Shown here: one piece after another, positions 47,269-57,329 of the stretch | How positions within the stretch are numbered: position 1 is the stretch's first letter | Layout of the letters: the number at the start of each line of letters is the position of its first letter | Assembly: GCF_001427225.1 (NCBI RefSeq) | Contig: NZ_LMFH01000005.1 | Location: 795,325-859,324, forward strand | Source: Lysobacter sp. Root494 | GTDB lineage: Bacteria > Pseudomonadota > Gammaproteobacteria > Xanthomonadales > Xanthomonadaceae | Direction of reading: 5' to 3' | Length of the DNA stretch: 64,000 bases | The notes under the pieces: model-generated | Told to the model about the DNA's origin: nothing | Databases searched by the model: none | Seen by the model: the letters and a program-made list of their open reading frames with translations, nothing else | Made by a program: the position numbers and the translations under genes

Positions 47269-49644
47269 TCAGTTGCGCAATGGCTTGCCGGTCTTGAGCA
47301 TGTGCGCGATGCGCTCCTGCGTCTTTGGCATCTGCGCAAGGGCGACGAAGTGTTCGCGTTCGAGGCGGATCAGCCATTCCTCGTCGACCAGCGTGCCGCG
47401 ATCGACTTCACCACCGCATAAAACAGTGGCGATACGGGTGGCGATTTCGTAGTCGTGCGGCGAGATGAAATGGCCTTCCAGCATGTTCACCAGCATCATT
47501 TTGAAGGTCGCGATGCCGACATCACCGGCGACCTGGATGCGGCGTGCGGGAAGGGGGGGACGATAGCCGGATTCGGCCAGCGCGCGCGCCTGCGCCTTGG
47601 CCACGTGCAGCAGTTCGAATGCGTTGAACACGACCACGTCGGATTCGCGGGCCAACTTGAGTGAGCGCGCTTCAAAGGCGGAGGTCGACACCTTGCCCAT
47701 CGCCACACTTTCGAATGCGGTCTTCAGCTGCGCGAACACGTCGCCGCCCGAGCCTGCGGCTTCCGATGCGCGCACGGCGAGTTCCTTCAGGCCACCACCG
47801 GCCGGCAGCAGGCCGACGCCCGCTTCGACCAGGCCGATGTAGCTTTCCAGTGCGAGCACGGTGCGTGCCGCGTGCATCTGGAACTCGCAGCCGCCACCGA
47901 GGGCGAGCCCGCGGACGGCCGCGATGACCGGTACCTGTGCGTACTTGATGCGCTGGCTGGTCTTCTGGAAGTTGGCGACCATCGCCTCGAATCCGGCGAC
48001 GTCACCTGCCTGCAGCAACCCGAGCGCGCCCTGCAGGTCCGCACCGGCGGAGAAGGGCTCCTTCGACTGCCAGATCACCAGGCCGCGGAAGTCGCGCTCG
48101 GCGATCGCAATCGCTTCCTGCAAGCCGTTGAGCACTTGGTCGTTGACCGTGTGCAGTTTGGTCTTGAAGCTGACCACGGCGATGTCTTCGCCTTCATCCG
48201 CCCACATGCGTACGCCGTCGTTCTCGTACACCGTGCGGCCCTGCGAGAACTTCTCGCCGATCAGCGCATCCGGGAAGCGCTGGCGCGCGTACACCGGATT
48301 GGCAGAGCGCGGCACCACCATGTTGCGGCCCGGACTGTAGCTGCCGGCGGTTCCGTGCACGCCTTCGCGGCCGTCGAAGACCCAGTCGGGCAGGGGAGCG
48401 CTGCTCATCGCGGCACCCTTCACGATGTCATCGGCGATCCATTCGGCGACCTGCTTCCAGCCTGCGGCCTGCCAGGTTTCGAACGGACCGAGCGACCAGC
48501 CGTAGCCCCAGCGGATCGCCAAGTCGACATCACGCGCGGTTTCGGCAATGGATTCGAGATGGAACGCGCTGTAGTGGAAGGTGTCGCGGAAGCAGGCCCA
48601 GAGGAACTTCGCCTGAGGGTTCTCGCTTGCTCGCAGCGCGGCGAATTTCTTCGCTGGATCCTTTTCCTTCAGCAGCGCGGCGACATTGACATCGAGTTCG
48701 CCTGCGGAAACACGGAAATCCTGCACCTTGAGGTCGAGGACGAGGATGTCCTTGCCCTTCTTCGTGTAGAAACCGGCCCCAGTCTTCTGGCCGAGCGCGC
48801 CCTTGTCGATGAGCGCGGATAGCCACTTCGGCGCCTGGAAGTACTTGTGCCATGGGTCATCCGGCAGCGTATCGGCCATGGTCTTTATGACGTGGGCCAT
48901 GGTGTCGAGACCGACCACGTCCGCGGTGCGATACGTCGCCGACTTCGGGCGCCCGATAGCCGGGCCGGTCAGCGCGTCCACGGTGTCGAAGCCGAGGCCG
49001 AACTGTTCCGTGTGGTGCATCGCGGCCAGCATCGAGAACACGCCGATGCGGTTGCCGATGAAGTTCGGGGTGTCCTTCGCATAGACCACACCCTTGCCGA
49101 GCGTGGTGGTGAGGAAGGCCTCGAGGCCTTCGAGCACCGGGGCATCGGTGGTCTTTGCGGGAATCAGCTCCGCCAGGTGCATGTAGCGCGGCGGGTTGAA
49201 GAAGTGCACGCCGCAGAAGCGATGGCGCAGTTCTTCCGGCAGCACTTCGGCGAGCTTGTTGATGCCCAGGCCCGACGTGTTGGAGGCCAGCACGGTGTGC
49301 GCCGGCACGAACGGAGCGATCTTCCGGTACAGGTCCTGCTTCCAGTCCATGCGTTCGGCGATGGCCTCGATGATCAGATCGCAGTCCTTCAGCAGTTCCA
49401 AGCCCGTTTCGTAATTGGCCGGCACGATGCGTTCGGCCAGCGCCTTGTCGGCGAGCGGAGCGGGGCTCAGTTTGGCCAGGTTGGCGATCGCTTTCGTCAC
49501 GACGCCGTTGGGGTCACCTTCCTTCGCCGGGAGGTCGAACAGCACCGTGTCGACGCCGGCGTTGGTCAGGTGGGCGGCGATCTGCGCACCCATCACACCG
49601 GCACCCAGAACGGCCGCACGCCGGACAAGTAGATTGTTAGACAT
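47269..49644 (-). CDS. 3-hydroxyacyl-CoA dehydrogenase / enoyl-CoA hydratase (FadN-like)
   Basis: A 791-residue enzyme whose order is dehydrogenase first (LGAGVMGAQIAAHLTNAG; VHFFNPPRYMHL; the C-terminal HAD helix part) and crotonase last (GLALGGGCEFQMHAARTVLA; GLVEAGVGLLPAGGG). This is the reverse of E. coli FadB and matches B. subtilis FadN. It runs two steps of beta-oxidation. The crotonase loop has EAGVGLLP rather than the canonical ExxxG-P arrangement of both glutamates, so hydratase activity is inferred. ATG at 49644 preferred over a TTG three codons upstream. Confidence 0.92.
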   Translation of the reverse strand: MSNNLLVRRAAVLGAGVMGAQIAAHLTNAGVDTVLFDLPAKEGDPNGVVTKAIANLAKLSPAPLADKALAERIVPANYETGLELLKDCDLIIEAIAERMDWKQDLYRKIAPFVPAHTVLASNTSGLGINKLAEVLPEELRHRFCGVHFFNPPRYMHLAELIPAKTTDAPVLEGLEAFLTTTLGKGVVYAKDTPNFIGNRIGVFSMLAAMHHTEQFGLGFDTVDALTGPAIGRPKSATYRTADVVGLDTMAHVIKTMADTLPDDPWHKYFQAPKWLSALIDKGALGQKTGAGFYTKKGKDILVLDLKVQDFRVSAGELDVNVAALLKEKDPAKKFAALRASENPQAKFLWACFRDTFHYSAFHLESIAETARDVDLAIRWGYGWSLGPFETWQAAGWKQVAEWIADDIVKGAAMSSAPLPDWVFDGREGVHGTAGSYSPGRNMVVPRSANPVYARQRFPDALIGEKFSQGRTVYENDGVRMWADEGEDIAVVSFKTKLHTVNDQVLNGLQEAIAIAERDFRGLVIWQSKEPFSAGADLQGALGLLQAGDVAGFEAMVANFQKTSQRIKYAQVPVIAAVRGLALGGGCEFQMHAARTVLALESYIGLVEAGVGLLPAGGGLKELAVRASEAAGSGGDVFAQLKTAFESVAMGKVSTSAFEARSLKLARESDVVVFNAFELLHVAKAQARALAESGYRPPLPARRIQVAGDVGIATFKMMLVNMLEGHFISPHDYEIATRIATVLCGGEVDRGTLVDEEWLIRLEREHFVALAQMPKTQERIAHMLKTGKPLRN

Positions 49645-49728
49645 GTTCAGCAAGTCCTTGTTGTTAAAAGGATCCGTGCTCCGGTTTGTAGCAACCTGGG
49701 CAGGGAAAAAGAGATTTGGGCGTACCGC

Positions 49729-50349
49729 TTACGGACTCCGGAAACCGGCCGCAGCGAAGTGGATGAGTTCCCGCGCAGCGCGCTCACGATGAGCCGCTTC
49801 GGTGACCCCGGTCGGGCGGCGGATCAGCCCGAAATCGGCCATTGCATACGTGAGCGAACCAACCAGGATATCCAGCCGCCAGTACAGCGAATCCTTGGCA
49901 AGGCCGGGAAGGCAGGCGGAAATGGCCTTGGCGAACTCACGCAGCACGTGGCCATAGTGCTCGGACAGGAACTTGCGCAGCGCGTCATTCTTCTCCGCGT
50001 ATGCACGCGCCACCATCCGCGCGAAAGCACTGCCGTGGCGATCCTGTGCGATCGCCAGCGCCGGTTCGACGAAGGCGGCGAGGATGGGTTCAAGTTCGCC
50101 GGGGTGTTCTTTCACGGCGACCTTCAAGCCCGCCAGCCGCTGCTGGCTCATCTCGTCCATGCGTCGGCGGAAGACCTCGTTAACGAGGTTTTCCTTGCTG
50201 CCGAAGTGGTAGTTGACCGCGGCGATATTGACGTCGGCGCGGCTGGTGACCTGACGCAAGGACGTACCAGCAAAACCGAACTGGGCGAAGAGTTCTTCGG
50301 CCGCTCCGAGGATGCGGTCCTTGGTCGAGAAGGGTTGGGGCGTGGCCAT
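49729..50349 (-). CDS. psrA: TetR-family regulator PsrA
   Basis: A 206-residue regulator: HTH ([21 protein letters not shown], then [21 protein letters not shown]) and a C-terminal ligand domain. PsrA of Pseudomonas represses beta-oxidation genes until long-chain fatty acids bind. Three facts support that here: the next two genes downstream are beta-oxidation enzymes, the proteins share the [14 protein letters not shown] motif, and an exact PsrA-box sequence lies just upstream. The ATG at 50349 gives the family length. Confidence 0.85.
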   Translation of the reverse strand: MATPQPFSTKDRILGAAEELFAQFGFAGTSLRQVTSRADVNIAAVNYHFGSKENLVNEVFRRRMDEMSQQRLAGLKVAVKEHPGELEPILAAFVEPALAIAQDRHGSAFARMVARAYAEKNDALRKFLSEHYGHVLREFAKAISACLPGLAKDSLYWRLDILVGSLTYAMADFGLIRRPTGVTEAAHRERAARELIHFAAAGFRSP

Positions 50350-50376
50350 TTTGTTCGTGCGCTCAATGGACAGATT

Positions 50377-50390
50377 CAAACGTGCGTTTG
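50377..50390. promoter_or_regulatory. PsrA box in the psrA promoter
   Basis: CAAAC-GTGC-GTTTG matches the published Pseudomonas consensus (C/G)AAAC-N2-4-GTTT(C/G) exactly. It sits 28 bases upstream of the psrA ATG and right after a candidate promoter (minus strand -35 TTGACG at 50414-50419, 17-base spacer, weak -10 CAGCAT at 50391-50396), which suits steric repression. Confidence 0.7.
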
Positions 50391-50501
50391 ATGCTGGGCC
50401 ATACGCCACCGCACGTCAACTCCCGCGTTCACCGTGCGGTGGTGAAAAAAGCTCCAAACCGATCCGCATATCGGCTAGAATTCGTACCAGCCATATCGGC
50501 T

Positions 50502-50527
50502 AAACCCGCGATTCGACGCGGGTTTTT
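50502..50527 (+). terminator. Orphan terminator upstream of ndk
   Basis: AAACCCGCG / CGCGGGTTT is a perfect 9-base stem with a 6-base loop and a five-base T tail. The plus-strand transcript it would end begins somewhere in the 150 bases after psrA's start, where no protein gene is seen. Confidence 0.7.
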
Positions 50528-50588
50528 CTGTTATTCTCGGGCCGGACAAGGATCTGTCCCGCTGCCCGCCTATCCGGAGAAACATCCC

Positions 50589-51014
50589 ATGGCGCTGGAG
50601 CGCACCCTTTCGATCATCAAGCCCGATGCCGTCGCCAAGAACGTCATCGGCGAAATCTATTCGCGTTTCGAAAAGGCCGGCCTGAAGGTCGCCGCCTCGA
50701 AGATGAAGCAGCTCTCGCGCGCCGAAGCCGAAGGCTTCTATGCCGTGCACCGTGAGCGTCCGTTCTTCAACGCGCTGGTCGAATTCATGATCAGCGGTCC
50801 GGTGATGATCCAGGTGCTGCAGGGCGACAACGCCGTGCTCAAGAACCGCGAACTGATGGGCGCCACCAATCCGAAGGAAGCCGCGCCGGGCACGATCCGC
50901 GCCGACTTCGCCGACAGCATCGACGCGAATGCGGTGCACGGTTCGGACTCGCTGGAGAATGCGGCGATCGAAATCGCCTACTTCTTCCCGGCCACCGACG
51001 TGTACGCCCGTTAA
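50589..51014 (+). CDS. ndk: Nucleoside diphosphate kinase
   Basis: Transfers the terminal phosphate of ATP to other (d)NDPs. The 141-residue length is standard; [28 protein letters not shown] and the phospho-histidine motif ANAVHGSDS are intact. An extended -10 (TGTTATTCT) lies at about 50529-50537. ndk-rlmN-pilF-rodZ follows the usual gammaproteobacterial order. Confidence 0.97.
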   Translation: MALERTLSIIKPDAVAKNVIGEIYSRFEKAGLKVAASKMKQLSRAEAEGFYAVHRERPFFNALVEFMISGPVMIQVLQGDNAVLKNRELMGATNPKEAAPGTIRADFADSIDANAVHGSDSLENAAIEIAYFFPATDVYAR

Positions 51015-51020
51015 GGCGAA

Positions 51021-52283
51021 GTGACTGAAGCAATGACCGCCTCCGGCAACAACACGATCGAACTCAAGCTGGGCGACGCAGTCGCGCGGGTCACAGGTTC
51101 GCTCGCTCCAGCGGCGGACGTTGCTGCGAAAAGCGCATCGGAGTCGAAGAAGACGAACATCTTCGACTTCGATCGCGCCTCGCTCGAGCGCTTCTTCGAG
51201 GAAGACCTCGGCGAGAAGAAGTTCCGCGCGCACCAGGTGATGAAGTGGATCCACCACCGCTACGTCACCGACTTCGCCGAGATGACCGATCTCGGCAAGG
51301 TGCTGCGCGCCAAGCTGGAAGAGCGCGCCGTCGTGCAGGCGCCGCAGCTGATTTTCGACAAGGCATCCACCGACGGCACGCACAAGTGGCTGCTCGGCAT
51401 GGATCCGAAGAACGCGATTGAGACCGTCTACATCCCTGACAAGGGACGCGGCACGCTGTGCGTGTCCTCGCAGGTGGGTTGTGCGCTCAACTGCCAGTTC
51501 TGTTCGACCGCTACGCAGGGGTTCAACCGCAATCTGTCGACCGCCGAGATCATCGGCCAGGTCTGGATCGCGGCACGCCACCTCGGCAACGTTCCGCACC
51601 AGCAACGCAAGCTCACCAACGTGGTGATGATGGGCATGGGCGAGCCGCTGGCGAACTTCGACAACGTCGTTCGCGCCATGAGCATCATGCGCGACGACCT
51701 GGGTTACGGCCTGGCCAACAAGCGAGTCACGCTGTCGACGGCCGGCATGGTGCCAATGATCGATCGGCTCGCAGCCGAGAGCGACGTATCCCTCGCGGTT
51801 TCACTGCATGCGCCGAATGACGAGCTGCGCAGCGAACTGGTTCCGCTCAACAAGAAATACCCGATCGCCGACCTGATGGACGCCTGCGTGCGCTATGCGC
51901 TGCGCAAGAAGGGCGAATCGGTGACGTTCGAATACACGCTGATGAAGGGCGTCAACGACCAGCCGCAGCACGCGCGCGAGCTCGTTCGCCTCATGCGCGA
52001 ATTCGAACGCCGCGTGCAGATGAAGGATGCGGCGAAGGTCAACCTGATTCCGTTCAATCCGTTTCCGGGTACGCGTTTCGAACGTCCGGATGATGAAACT
52101 ATCCGCGGCTTCCAGAAACTCTTGAACAACGCCGGCATGATCGCGCCGGTACGCCGCACGCGCGGTGACGACATCGACGCCGCCTGCGGCCAGCTCAAGG
52201 GGCAGGTGATGGATCGCACCCGCCGCCAGGCCGAATTCCGCAAGCGCCTGAGCGCGCAGGAAGCGGGCGATGCCGCTGCGTAA
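51021..52283 (+). CDS. rlmN: Dual-specificity 23S rRNA/tRNA methyltransferase RlmN
   Basis: A radical-SAM enzyme that methylates C2 of adenine 2503 in 23S rRNA and adenine 37 in some tRNAs. The 420-residue protein has the Fe-S motif CALNCQFC (CxxxCxxC), [15 protein letters not shown], and the C-terminal catalytic cysteine in [15 protein letters not shown] at 51021 follows AAGGCGAA; an ATG four codons on is an equal candidate. The N-terminus is about 35 residues longer than E. coli's. Confidence 0.95.
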   Translation: MTEAMTASGNNTIELKLGDAVARVTGSLAPAADVAAKSASESKKTNIFDFDRASLERFFEEDLGEKKFRAHQVMKWIHHRYVTDFAEMTDLGKVLRAKLEERAVVQAPQLIFDKASTDGTHKWLLGMDPKNAIETVYIPDKGRGTLCVSSQVGCALNCQFCSTATQGFNRNLSTAEIIGQVWIAARHLGNVPHQQRKLTNVVMMGMGEPLANFDNVVRAMSIMRDDLGYGLANKRVTLSTAGMVPMIDRLAAESDVSLAVSLHAPNDELRSELVPLNKKYPIADLMDACVRYALRKKGESVTFEYTLMKGVNDQPQHARELVRLMREFERRVQMKDAAKVNLIPFNPFPGTRFERPDDETIRGFQKLLNNAGMIAPVRRTRGDDIDAACGQLKGQVMDRTRRQAEFRKRLSAQEAGDAAA

Positions 52284-53100
52284 TGTGCTAATGCTCGTGT
52301 TCCTGATCGCAGTAGCTGCTACCGGCGGCTGCGGTGGAAAGAGTTATGTGAGCACCAGTCTCGGCAAGCAGCATCACATCGAACCTGCGGTTAACCGGAT
52401 CAGCGAGAGCAAGGGCAGCCGCAATGGCGCGGCAAGCATGGAGCGCGACCTCGCGGAGACCGAGCGCTATCTGTCCGTCGGCGATTTCGCTGCCGTGAAG
52501 CGCATGACCGCCGCCATCCTCAAGCGCCAACCCGCTTCGGCCCAGGCTCATACCTATATGGCGATCGCCCTGGATCAGACGGGCGACTCCACGGGCGCGG
52601 GCACGCACTACCTTCGCGCAGCGGAAGCGGCGCCCAGCAATGGCGCCGTGCTCGGCAATTACGGCATCTGGCTGTGCGAGCAGGGGCGTGCAGCCGAAGC
52701 GCTGGGCTGGTTCGACCGCGCGCTCGCGGTTCCGGCTTACGCGGACTCGCCGGTGATCCTCGCGAACTCCGGCATGTGCGCTGGCAAGGTGGGACAGCAA
52801 CAGCGTGCGGAACGTGAACTGCGTCGCGCGATCGAGCTCGATCCGGAGAATCCCGTAGCGCTTGGCGCCCTCGCACGACGCGAATTCGAGGCTGGTAACG
52901 CGTTCGGGGCACGGGCATTTTCGGAACGGCGTCTCGCTGCTGCACCAGCTGATCCGGAGGCGTTGCTGCTTGCGTCACAGATTGAACAAAAACTCGGCGA
53001 CAGCGCTGCAGCTGCGCGCTACGTTTCGAAGCTGAAGACGGAGTTCCCCGATGCAAAGGAAGCACGGAGCTCCGCAAATGGGGATGGTGGCAGGCAATGA
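52270..53100 (+). CDS. pilF: Type IV pilus biogenesis lipoprotein PilF/PilW
   Basis: A 276-residue outer-membrane lipoprotein: signal with lipobox-like ATGGC at residues 17-21, followed by six TPR-like helical repeats (for example [45 protein letters not shown]). PilF/PilW inserts and multimerises the PilQ secretin. It overlaps rlmN by 14 bases and rodZ by four, a tight unit. Confidence 0.9.
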   Translation: MPLRNVLMLVFLIAVAATGGCGGKSYVSTSLGKQHHIEPAVNRISESKGSRNGAASMERDLAETERYLSVGDFAAVKRMTAAILKRQPASAQAHTYMAIALDQTGDSTGAGTHYLRAAEAAPSNGAVLGNYGIWLCEQGRAAEALGWFDRALAVPAYADSPVILANSGMCAGKVGQQQRAERELRRAIELDPENPVALGALARREFEAGNAFGARAFSERRLAAAPADPEALLLASQIEQKLGDSAAAARYVSKLKTEFPDAKEARSSANGDGGRQ

Positions 53101-53906
53101 CTGGCTCTAACGATCAGACCGTACCAGGCGTCGGCCCGGGCTGCGGCGCCGCCCTTCGGCAGGCGCGCGAGGCGGCTGGTAAATCCATCGAACAGGTGGC
53201 CGCACAGCTGCACATGACGGTGCGCGCCGTCGCCAATCTCGAAGCCGACGACTGGAGCTCGCTGGGAGCGCCAGTATTCGTGCGTGGCCAGCTGCGCAGT
53301 TATGCGCGACTGCTGGGTGTCGACATCGAGCCCTACATCGAGCAGGCATCGATTGCCGCAGTGGCTCCGTCGACGATTACCAGCCACACCCACACTCCAG
53401 GTTACCAGCGCTTCGCCGAACAGATCGGACGCCGCGCCATCTATGTGGCCATCACCGCCGCCATTGCCGTGCCGGTGTGGCTGGGCACGCGCTCGCATTT
53501 CGGCAACAGCGAACTCGCCGTGCAATCGCTCGATGTTCCCGCGACGCAGACCGAAGAAGTCGCGGCGCCAGCGCAGGCCACGCCCCAGCGAACGCCGCTC
53601 GTGGCGTCCATCGCTTCCCTGCCTGCCGCGCCGCAGGCGCCTGCCGCGTTGACGATCACGTTCAACGGTGACAGCTGGGTCGAAATTCTCGGCGCCGACA
53701 ACCAGGTGCTCGAGCGTGGCCTGCTCACCGCTGGGCAGCAGCGCAGCTACAAGCCTGGCGAACTCGGCCGGGTGAAACTTGGCAACATCGACGCGGTCGA
53801 AGTGAAGCGCGCGGGTGTTGCGGTCGACCTGGGACCGTTCAGCCGCGCGAATGTGGCGCGCTTTACGTTATCCTCTGACGGTTCCCTCGCGCCGGTCGCC
53901 AACTGA
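53097..53906 (+). CDS. rodZ: Cytoskeleton protein RodZ
   Basis: A 269-residue bitopic protein: an N-terminal HTH (ALRQAREAAGKSIEQVAAQLHM, then VRAVANLEADDWSSLG) that binds MreB, one membrane helix at about 118-136, a proline/alanine linker, and a periplasmic domain (TFNGDSWVEILGADNQVLERGLL, typical RodZ_C). Controls rod shape. The ATGA overlap with pilF implies coupled translation. In E. coli ispG follows rodZ, but here yfgM does. Confidence 0.91.
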   Translation: MTGSNDQTVPGVGPGCGAALRQAREAAGKSIEQVAAQLHMTVRAVANLEADDWSSLGAPVFVRGQLRSYARLLGVDIEPYIEQASIAAVAPSTITSHTHTPGYQRFAEQIGRRAIYVAITAAIAVPVWLGTRSHFGNSELAVQSLDVPATQTEEVAAPAQATPQRTPLVASIASLPAAPQAPAALTITFNGDSWVEILGADNQVLERGLLTAGQQRSYKPGELGRVKLGNIDAVEVKRAGVAVDLGPFSRANVARFTLSSDGSLAPVAN

Positions 53907-53985
53907 CCCGCGTCGCGGGTCGACTTCCCACCGGCGGACAGCCGGTTTCTGACCAACCCTGCCTTTCCGGGCGGGGCGAGATTCC

Positions 53986-54615
53986 ATGGCGATCGACGAA
54001 CTCCTAGACGAACACGAACAGAGCGAGCGCGTCCGCGAATGGCTGCGTCGCAACGGCAGCGCTCTCATTCTCGGCATCGCACTCGGCCTCGCGGCCATCG
54101 GCGGATGGCAATGGTGGCAGCGCCACCAGACCAACAAGCAGTACGAAGCCGCTGCCAACTACCAGGCCGCCGTCGACGCCATCAAGGCGAACGACAAGGC
54201 TGCGGCCGGCAAGGTCAACGGTCTCCCGGACGGCATGTTCCGCACACTGGCGCAGCTTGAACTCGCGAGGTCGCAGGTGCAGGCGAACCAGAATGAAGCG
54301 GCCATCGCGACGCTGCGTGCGATCCGTAGCGAAGACCCCGCGCTTGCTGCGATCGTCAACCAGCGCCTGGCGCGGCTGCTGATCGATTCCAAGCAGGCGG
54401 ATGCCGCGCTCAAGCTGGTGGCGAATGGGGATTCGCTCGCCACGCTGGAAGTGCGTGGGGATGCGCAGATGGCCCTCGGCCAGCGTGAGCAGGCGCGCGA
54501 CAGCTACAGCAAGGCCCTGCTCAAGGCCGAAGTCGGTACGCCCCAGCGTCGCGTGCTCGAGCTGAAGCTCACCGATGCCGGCGGTACTCCCCCCAAGACC
54601 GAGAGCCAGTCCTGA
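53986..54615 (+). CDS. yfgM: Ancillary SecYEG translocon subunit YfgM
   Basis: A 209-residue membrane protein with one N-terminal helix (ALILGIALGLAAIGGWQWWQ at about 25-44) and a periplasmic TPR-like domain. YfgM binds SecYEG and PpiD and helps secreted proteins move to periplasmic chaperones. MAIDELLDEHEQSERVREWLRRNG is the family N-terminus. bamB starts on its stop codon (one-base overlap). Confidence 0.92.
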   Translation: MAIDELLDEHEQSERVREWLRRNGSALILGIALGLAAIGGWQWWQRHQTNKQYEAAANYQAAVDAIKANDKAAAGKVNGLPDGMFRTLAQLELARSQVQANQNEAAIATLRAIRSEDPALAAIVNQRLARLLIDSKQADAALKLVANGDSLATLEVRGDAQMALGQREQARDSYSKALLKAEVGTPQRRVLELKLTDAGGTPPKTESQS

Positions 54616-55823
54616 TGACGTCTACCCGCACGACTTTCCGCATGCCGGCCGCTCCGGTGCTGTTGCGTACTTCCGCCGTGCTGCTGTGTGCTTTCGCGCT
54701 CGGCGGCTGCTCCACCGTCAAGGGCTGGTTCGGCGGAAAAAAGGACGAGAAGCCCAACGAACCCGCCGAACTGACCGACTTCACCCCGTCGGTGACCGTC
54801 AGCAAGATCTGGTCAGCGCAGGCAGGCAAGGGTGAAGGCCGCGTCGGCGTTCGCCAGGGGCCGACCGTGGCCGATGGACGTGTCTATGCCGCCGCCGTGG
54901 AAGGTGGTGTCCGTGCATTCGACCTGCAGACCGGCAAAACGGTGTGGACTTACGAAAGCAAGCTGCGCCTCTCCGGCGGTCCAGGTGCGGGCGATGGTCT
55001 CGTGGTGGTCGGCGGCCTCGACGGCGAAGTGATCGCGCTCGATGCGGCGACCGGCGCCGAGAAATGGCAGGCGAAGTTGCCAGCTGAAGTCATCGCGGCG
55101 CCGGCGATTGGTCTTGGCAGCGTCTTCGTGCGTTCCAACGACGGGCATGTCACGGCATTCGACGCGGCCAGCGGTGAACGTCGCTGGTTCTGGGTGTATG
55201 AAGTTCCGGCGCTGAGCCTGCGCGGCAACGATGCCGTCGTGCTTGGCCCGGGCTACGTGTTCTCCGGTAACGACGACGGGTCGGTCACCGCGTTGTCCGC
55301 TGCCGATGGCCACACGCTCTGGAACCTCCCAGTCGCGCAGCAGGAAGGCCGCAGTGAGCTCGACCGCCTCGCCGACGTCGACGGGACCCCGGTGCTGGAC
55401 GGCAGCACGCTCTACGCAACCAGCTTCAAGAAGCAGACCGTCGCGATAGATGCTCCGAGCGGCCGCGCGATCTGGGTGAGCCAGTTCGGTGGCGCCGGTC
55501 GCCTGGGGGTGGGGAGCGATCGCCTGGTCGTTTCCGATCCGGCCGGTAGCGTCCACGCACTCGACAAGGCCAGCGGCGCATCGCTGTGGCAGCAGCCGGC
55601 GCTCGCACGCCGCCTCCTGACGTCCACGGCCGTGCAGGGTGACTACGCGGCGGTCGGCGATTACGACGGTTACCTGCACTGGCTGAAGCTCGACACCGGC
55701 GAACTGGCCGCGCGTGCCCGCGTGAGCGGCAAGGCGCTGCGTGGCTCGCCCGTGGTGGCCGATGGCATTCTGGTAGCGCAGGACATCAACGGCGAACTGG
55801 CTGCGTTCCGCCTCGGCCAGTAA
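54615..55823 (+). CDS. bamB: Outer-membrane protein assembly factor BamB
   Basis: A 402-residue lipoprotein (lipobox ALGGCSTV near residue 30) with an eight-bladed beta-propeller of PQQ-like repeats (YAAAVEGGVRAFDLQTGKTVW, VVVGGLDGEVIALDAATGAEKW). It is part of the BAM complex that folds outer-membrane proteins. The N-terminal methionine lies in the yfgM stop; der follows. Confidence 0.94.
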   Translation: MTSTRTTFRMPAAPVLLRTSAVLLCAFALGGCSTVKGWFGGKKDEKPNEPAELTDFTPSVTVSKIWSAQAGKGEGRVGVRQGPTVADGRVYAAAVEGGVRAFDLQTGKTVWTYESKLRLSGGPGAGDGLVVVGGLDGEVIALDAATGAEKWQAKLPAEVIAAPAIGLGSVFVRSNDGHVTAFDAASGERRWFWVYEVPALSLRGNDAVVLGPGYVFSGNDDGSVTALSAADGHTLWNLPVAQQEGRSELDRLADVDGTPVLDGSTLYATSFKKQTVAIDAPSGRAIWVSQFGGAGRLGVGSDRLVVSDPAGSVHALDKASGASLWQQPALARRLLTSTAVQGDYAAVGDYDGYLHWLKLDTGELAARARVSGKALRGSPVVADGILVAQDINGELAAFRLGQ

Positions 55824-55846
55824 CATCCCGTTGGTTCCTCTCCATG

Positions 55847-55875
55847 ACCCCGGCCCGTGGCCGGGGTTATTGTTT
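55847..55875 (+). terminator. Terminator after bamB
   Basis: ACCCCGGC / GCCGGGGT form an 8-base stem with a 5-base loop, followed by TATTGTTTA. The der gene begins 54 bases later, so some read-through or an internal promoter is likely. Confidence 0.7.
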
Positions 55876-55928
55876 ATGCGGTTCGTCCGGTTCGCTCCCC
55901 GACCCGCACCCTTGATTGGCAGGTTTGC

Positions 55929-57329
55929 ATGCTCCCCCTCGTCGCCCTCGTGGGCCGTCCCAATGTCGGCAAGTCCACACTGTTCAACGCGCTGACGCGT
56001 ACCCGTGATGCACTGGTGCACGACCAGCCGGGCGTGACGCGCGACCGCAACTACGGCGTGTGCCGGCCGGAAGGCCAGCGCCCGTTCGCCGTGGTCGATA
56101 CCGGAGGTATCGCTGGGGAGGAAGAAGGCCTGGCCGGCGCCACTGCACGCCAGGCCCGCGCCGCAGCGGAAGAAGCCGACCTCGTCCTGTTCGTGGTCGA
56201 TGGCCGCGAAGGCCCCTCCGCGCTCGATGACGACATCCTGCAATGGCTGCGCAAAGCGGCGCGTCCGACCGTGCTGGTGATCAACAAGACCGACGGCATC
56301 GACGTGCGCGCCGCGATGGCGGAGTTCGCACGCTATGGCTTCAGCGACGTCACCGCGATTTCCTCCGCGCATCGCGTCGGCATCGACGACCTGCTGGACG
56401 ACATCCAGGAGCGCCTGCCGGAAGAGGGCAGTGCGATCGTGCCCGACAACGACCCGGATCGCATCCGCGTCGCCTTCATCGGCCGCCCCAACGTCGGCAA
56501 GTCGACGCTGGTGAATCGCCTCCTCGGCGAGGAACGCATGATCGCGTCGGAAGTGCCGGGCACGACGCGTGACTCGGTTTCGATCGACATGGAACGCGAC
56601 GGCCGCCTGTACCGCCTGATCGACACCGCCGGCCTGCGCCGCAAGTCGAAGGTCGAAGAAGCAGTCGAGAAGTTCTCGATCGTGAAGACCCTCGCCGCGA
56701 TCGAGGAATGCCAGGTCGCCGTCGTGATGCTGGATGCAGGCGAAGGGGTCACCGACCAGGACGCAAGCGTGCTCGGTTACGCGCTCGACGCGGGCCGCGC
56801 GCTGGTCGTTGCGGTCAACAAGTGGGACGGACAGACGGAATACCAGCGCCAGCAGACGGAAAACCTCCTGGTGCGAAAGCTGGCATTCGTGGAATGGGCC
56901 GAAACGGTCCGCATCAGCGCCAAGCACGGATCCGGCTTGCGTGAGCTCTTCAACGCCATCCATCGCGCGCATCGTTCTGCAACGACCGAGCTGGGCACGA
57001 GCGAGGTGACCAAGGCGATGGAAATCGCCTACGAAACCAATCCGCCGCCGGTCGTTCGCGGCCACGTGGCGAAGATGCGTTTCGCGCATCCGGGTGGCAC
57101 CAATCCGCCGACCTTCATCATCCACGGCACGCGCCTGCGCACGCTGAGCGAAAGCTACAAGCGTTACCTGGAGAATTTCTTCCGAAAGCGCTTCAAGCTG
57201 GTGGGCACGCCGGTGCGCTTCGTGTTCAAGGAAGGCACCAATCCGTACGAAGGCAAGAAGAACGTACTGACCGAGCGACAGGTGGCGAAGAAGCGACGGA
57301 TGATTCGCCACGTGAAACGCGGCAAGTGA
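55929..57329 (+). CDS. der: GTPase Der (EngA)
   Basis: A tandem-G-domain GTPase for 50S ribosome maturation, 466 residues. GRPNVGKST occurs near residue 8 and again near 187; G3 DTGG and DTAG, G4 NKTD and NKWD follow in each half; the C-terminal KH-like domain begins about 360. ATG at 55929 ([15 protein letters not shown]) is the family start; a longer frame crosses the terminator. Ends the ndk-to-der block. Confidence 0.96.
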   Translation: MLPLVALVGRPNVGKSTLFNALTRTRDALVHDQPGVTRDRNYGVCRPEGQRPFAVVDTGGIAGEEEGLAGATARQARAAAEEADLVLFVVDGREGPSALDDDILQWLRKAARPTVLVINKTDGIDVRAAMAEFARYGFSDVTAISSAHRVGIDDLLDDIQERLPEEGSAIVPDNDPDRIRVAFIGRPNVGKSTLVNRLLGEERMIASEVPGTTRDSVSIDMERDGRLYRLIDTAGLRRKSKVEEAVEKFSIVKTLAAIEECQVAVVMLDAGEGVTDQDASVLGYALDAGRALVVAVNKWDGQTEYQRQQTENLLVRKLAFVEWAETVRISAKHGSGLRELFNAIHRAHRSATTELGTSEVTKAMEIAYETNPPPVVRGHVAKMRFAHPGGTNPPTFIIHGTRLRTLSESYKRYLENFFRKRFKLVGTPVRFVFKEGTNPYEGKKNVLTERQVAKKRRMIRHVKRGK

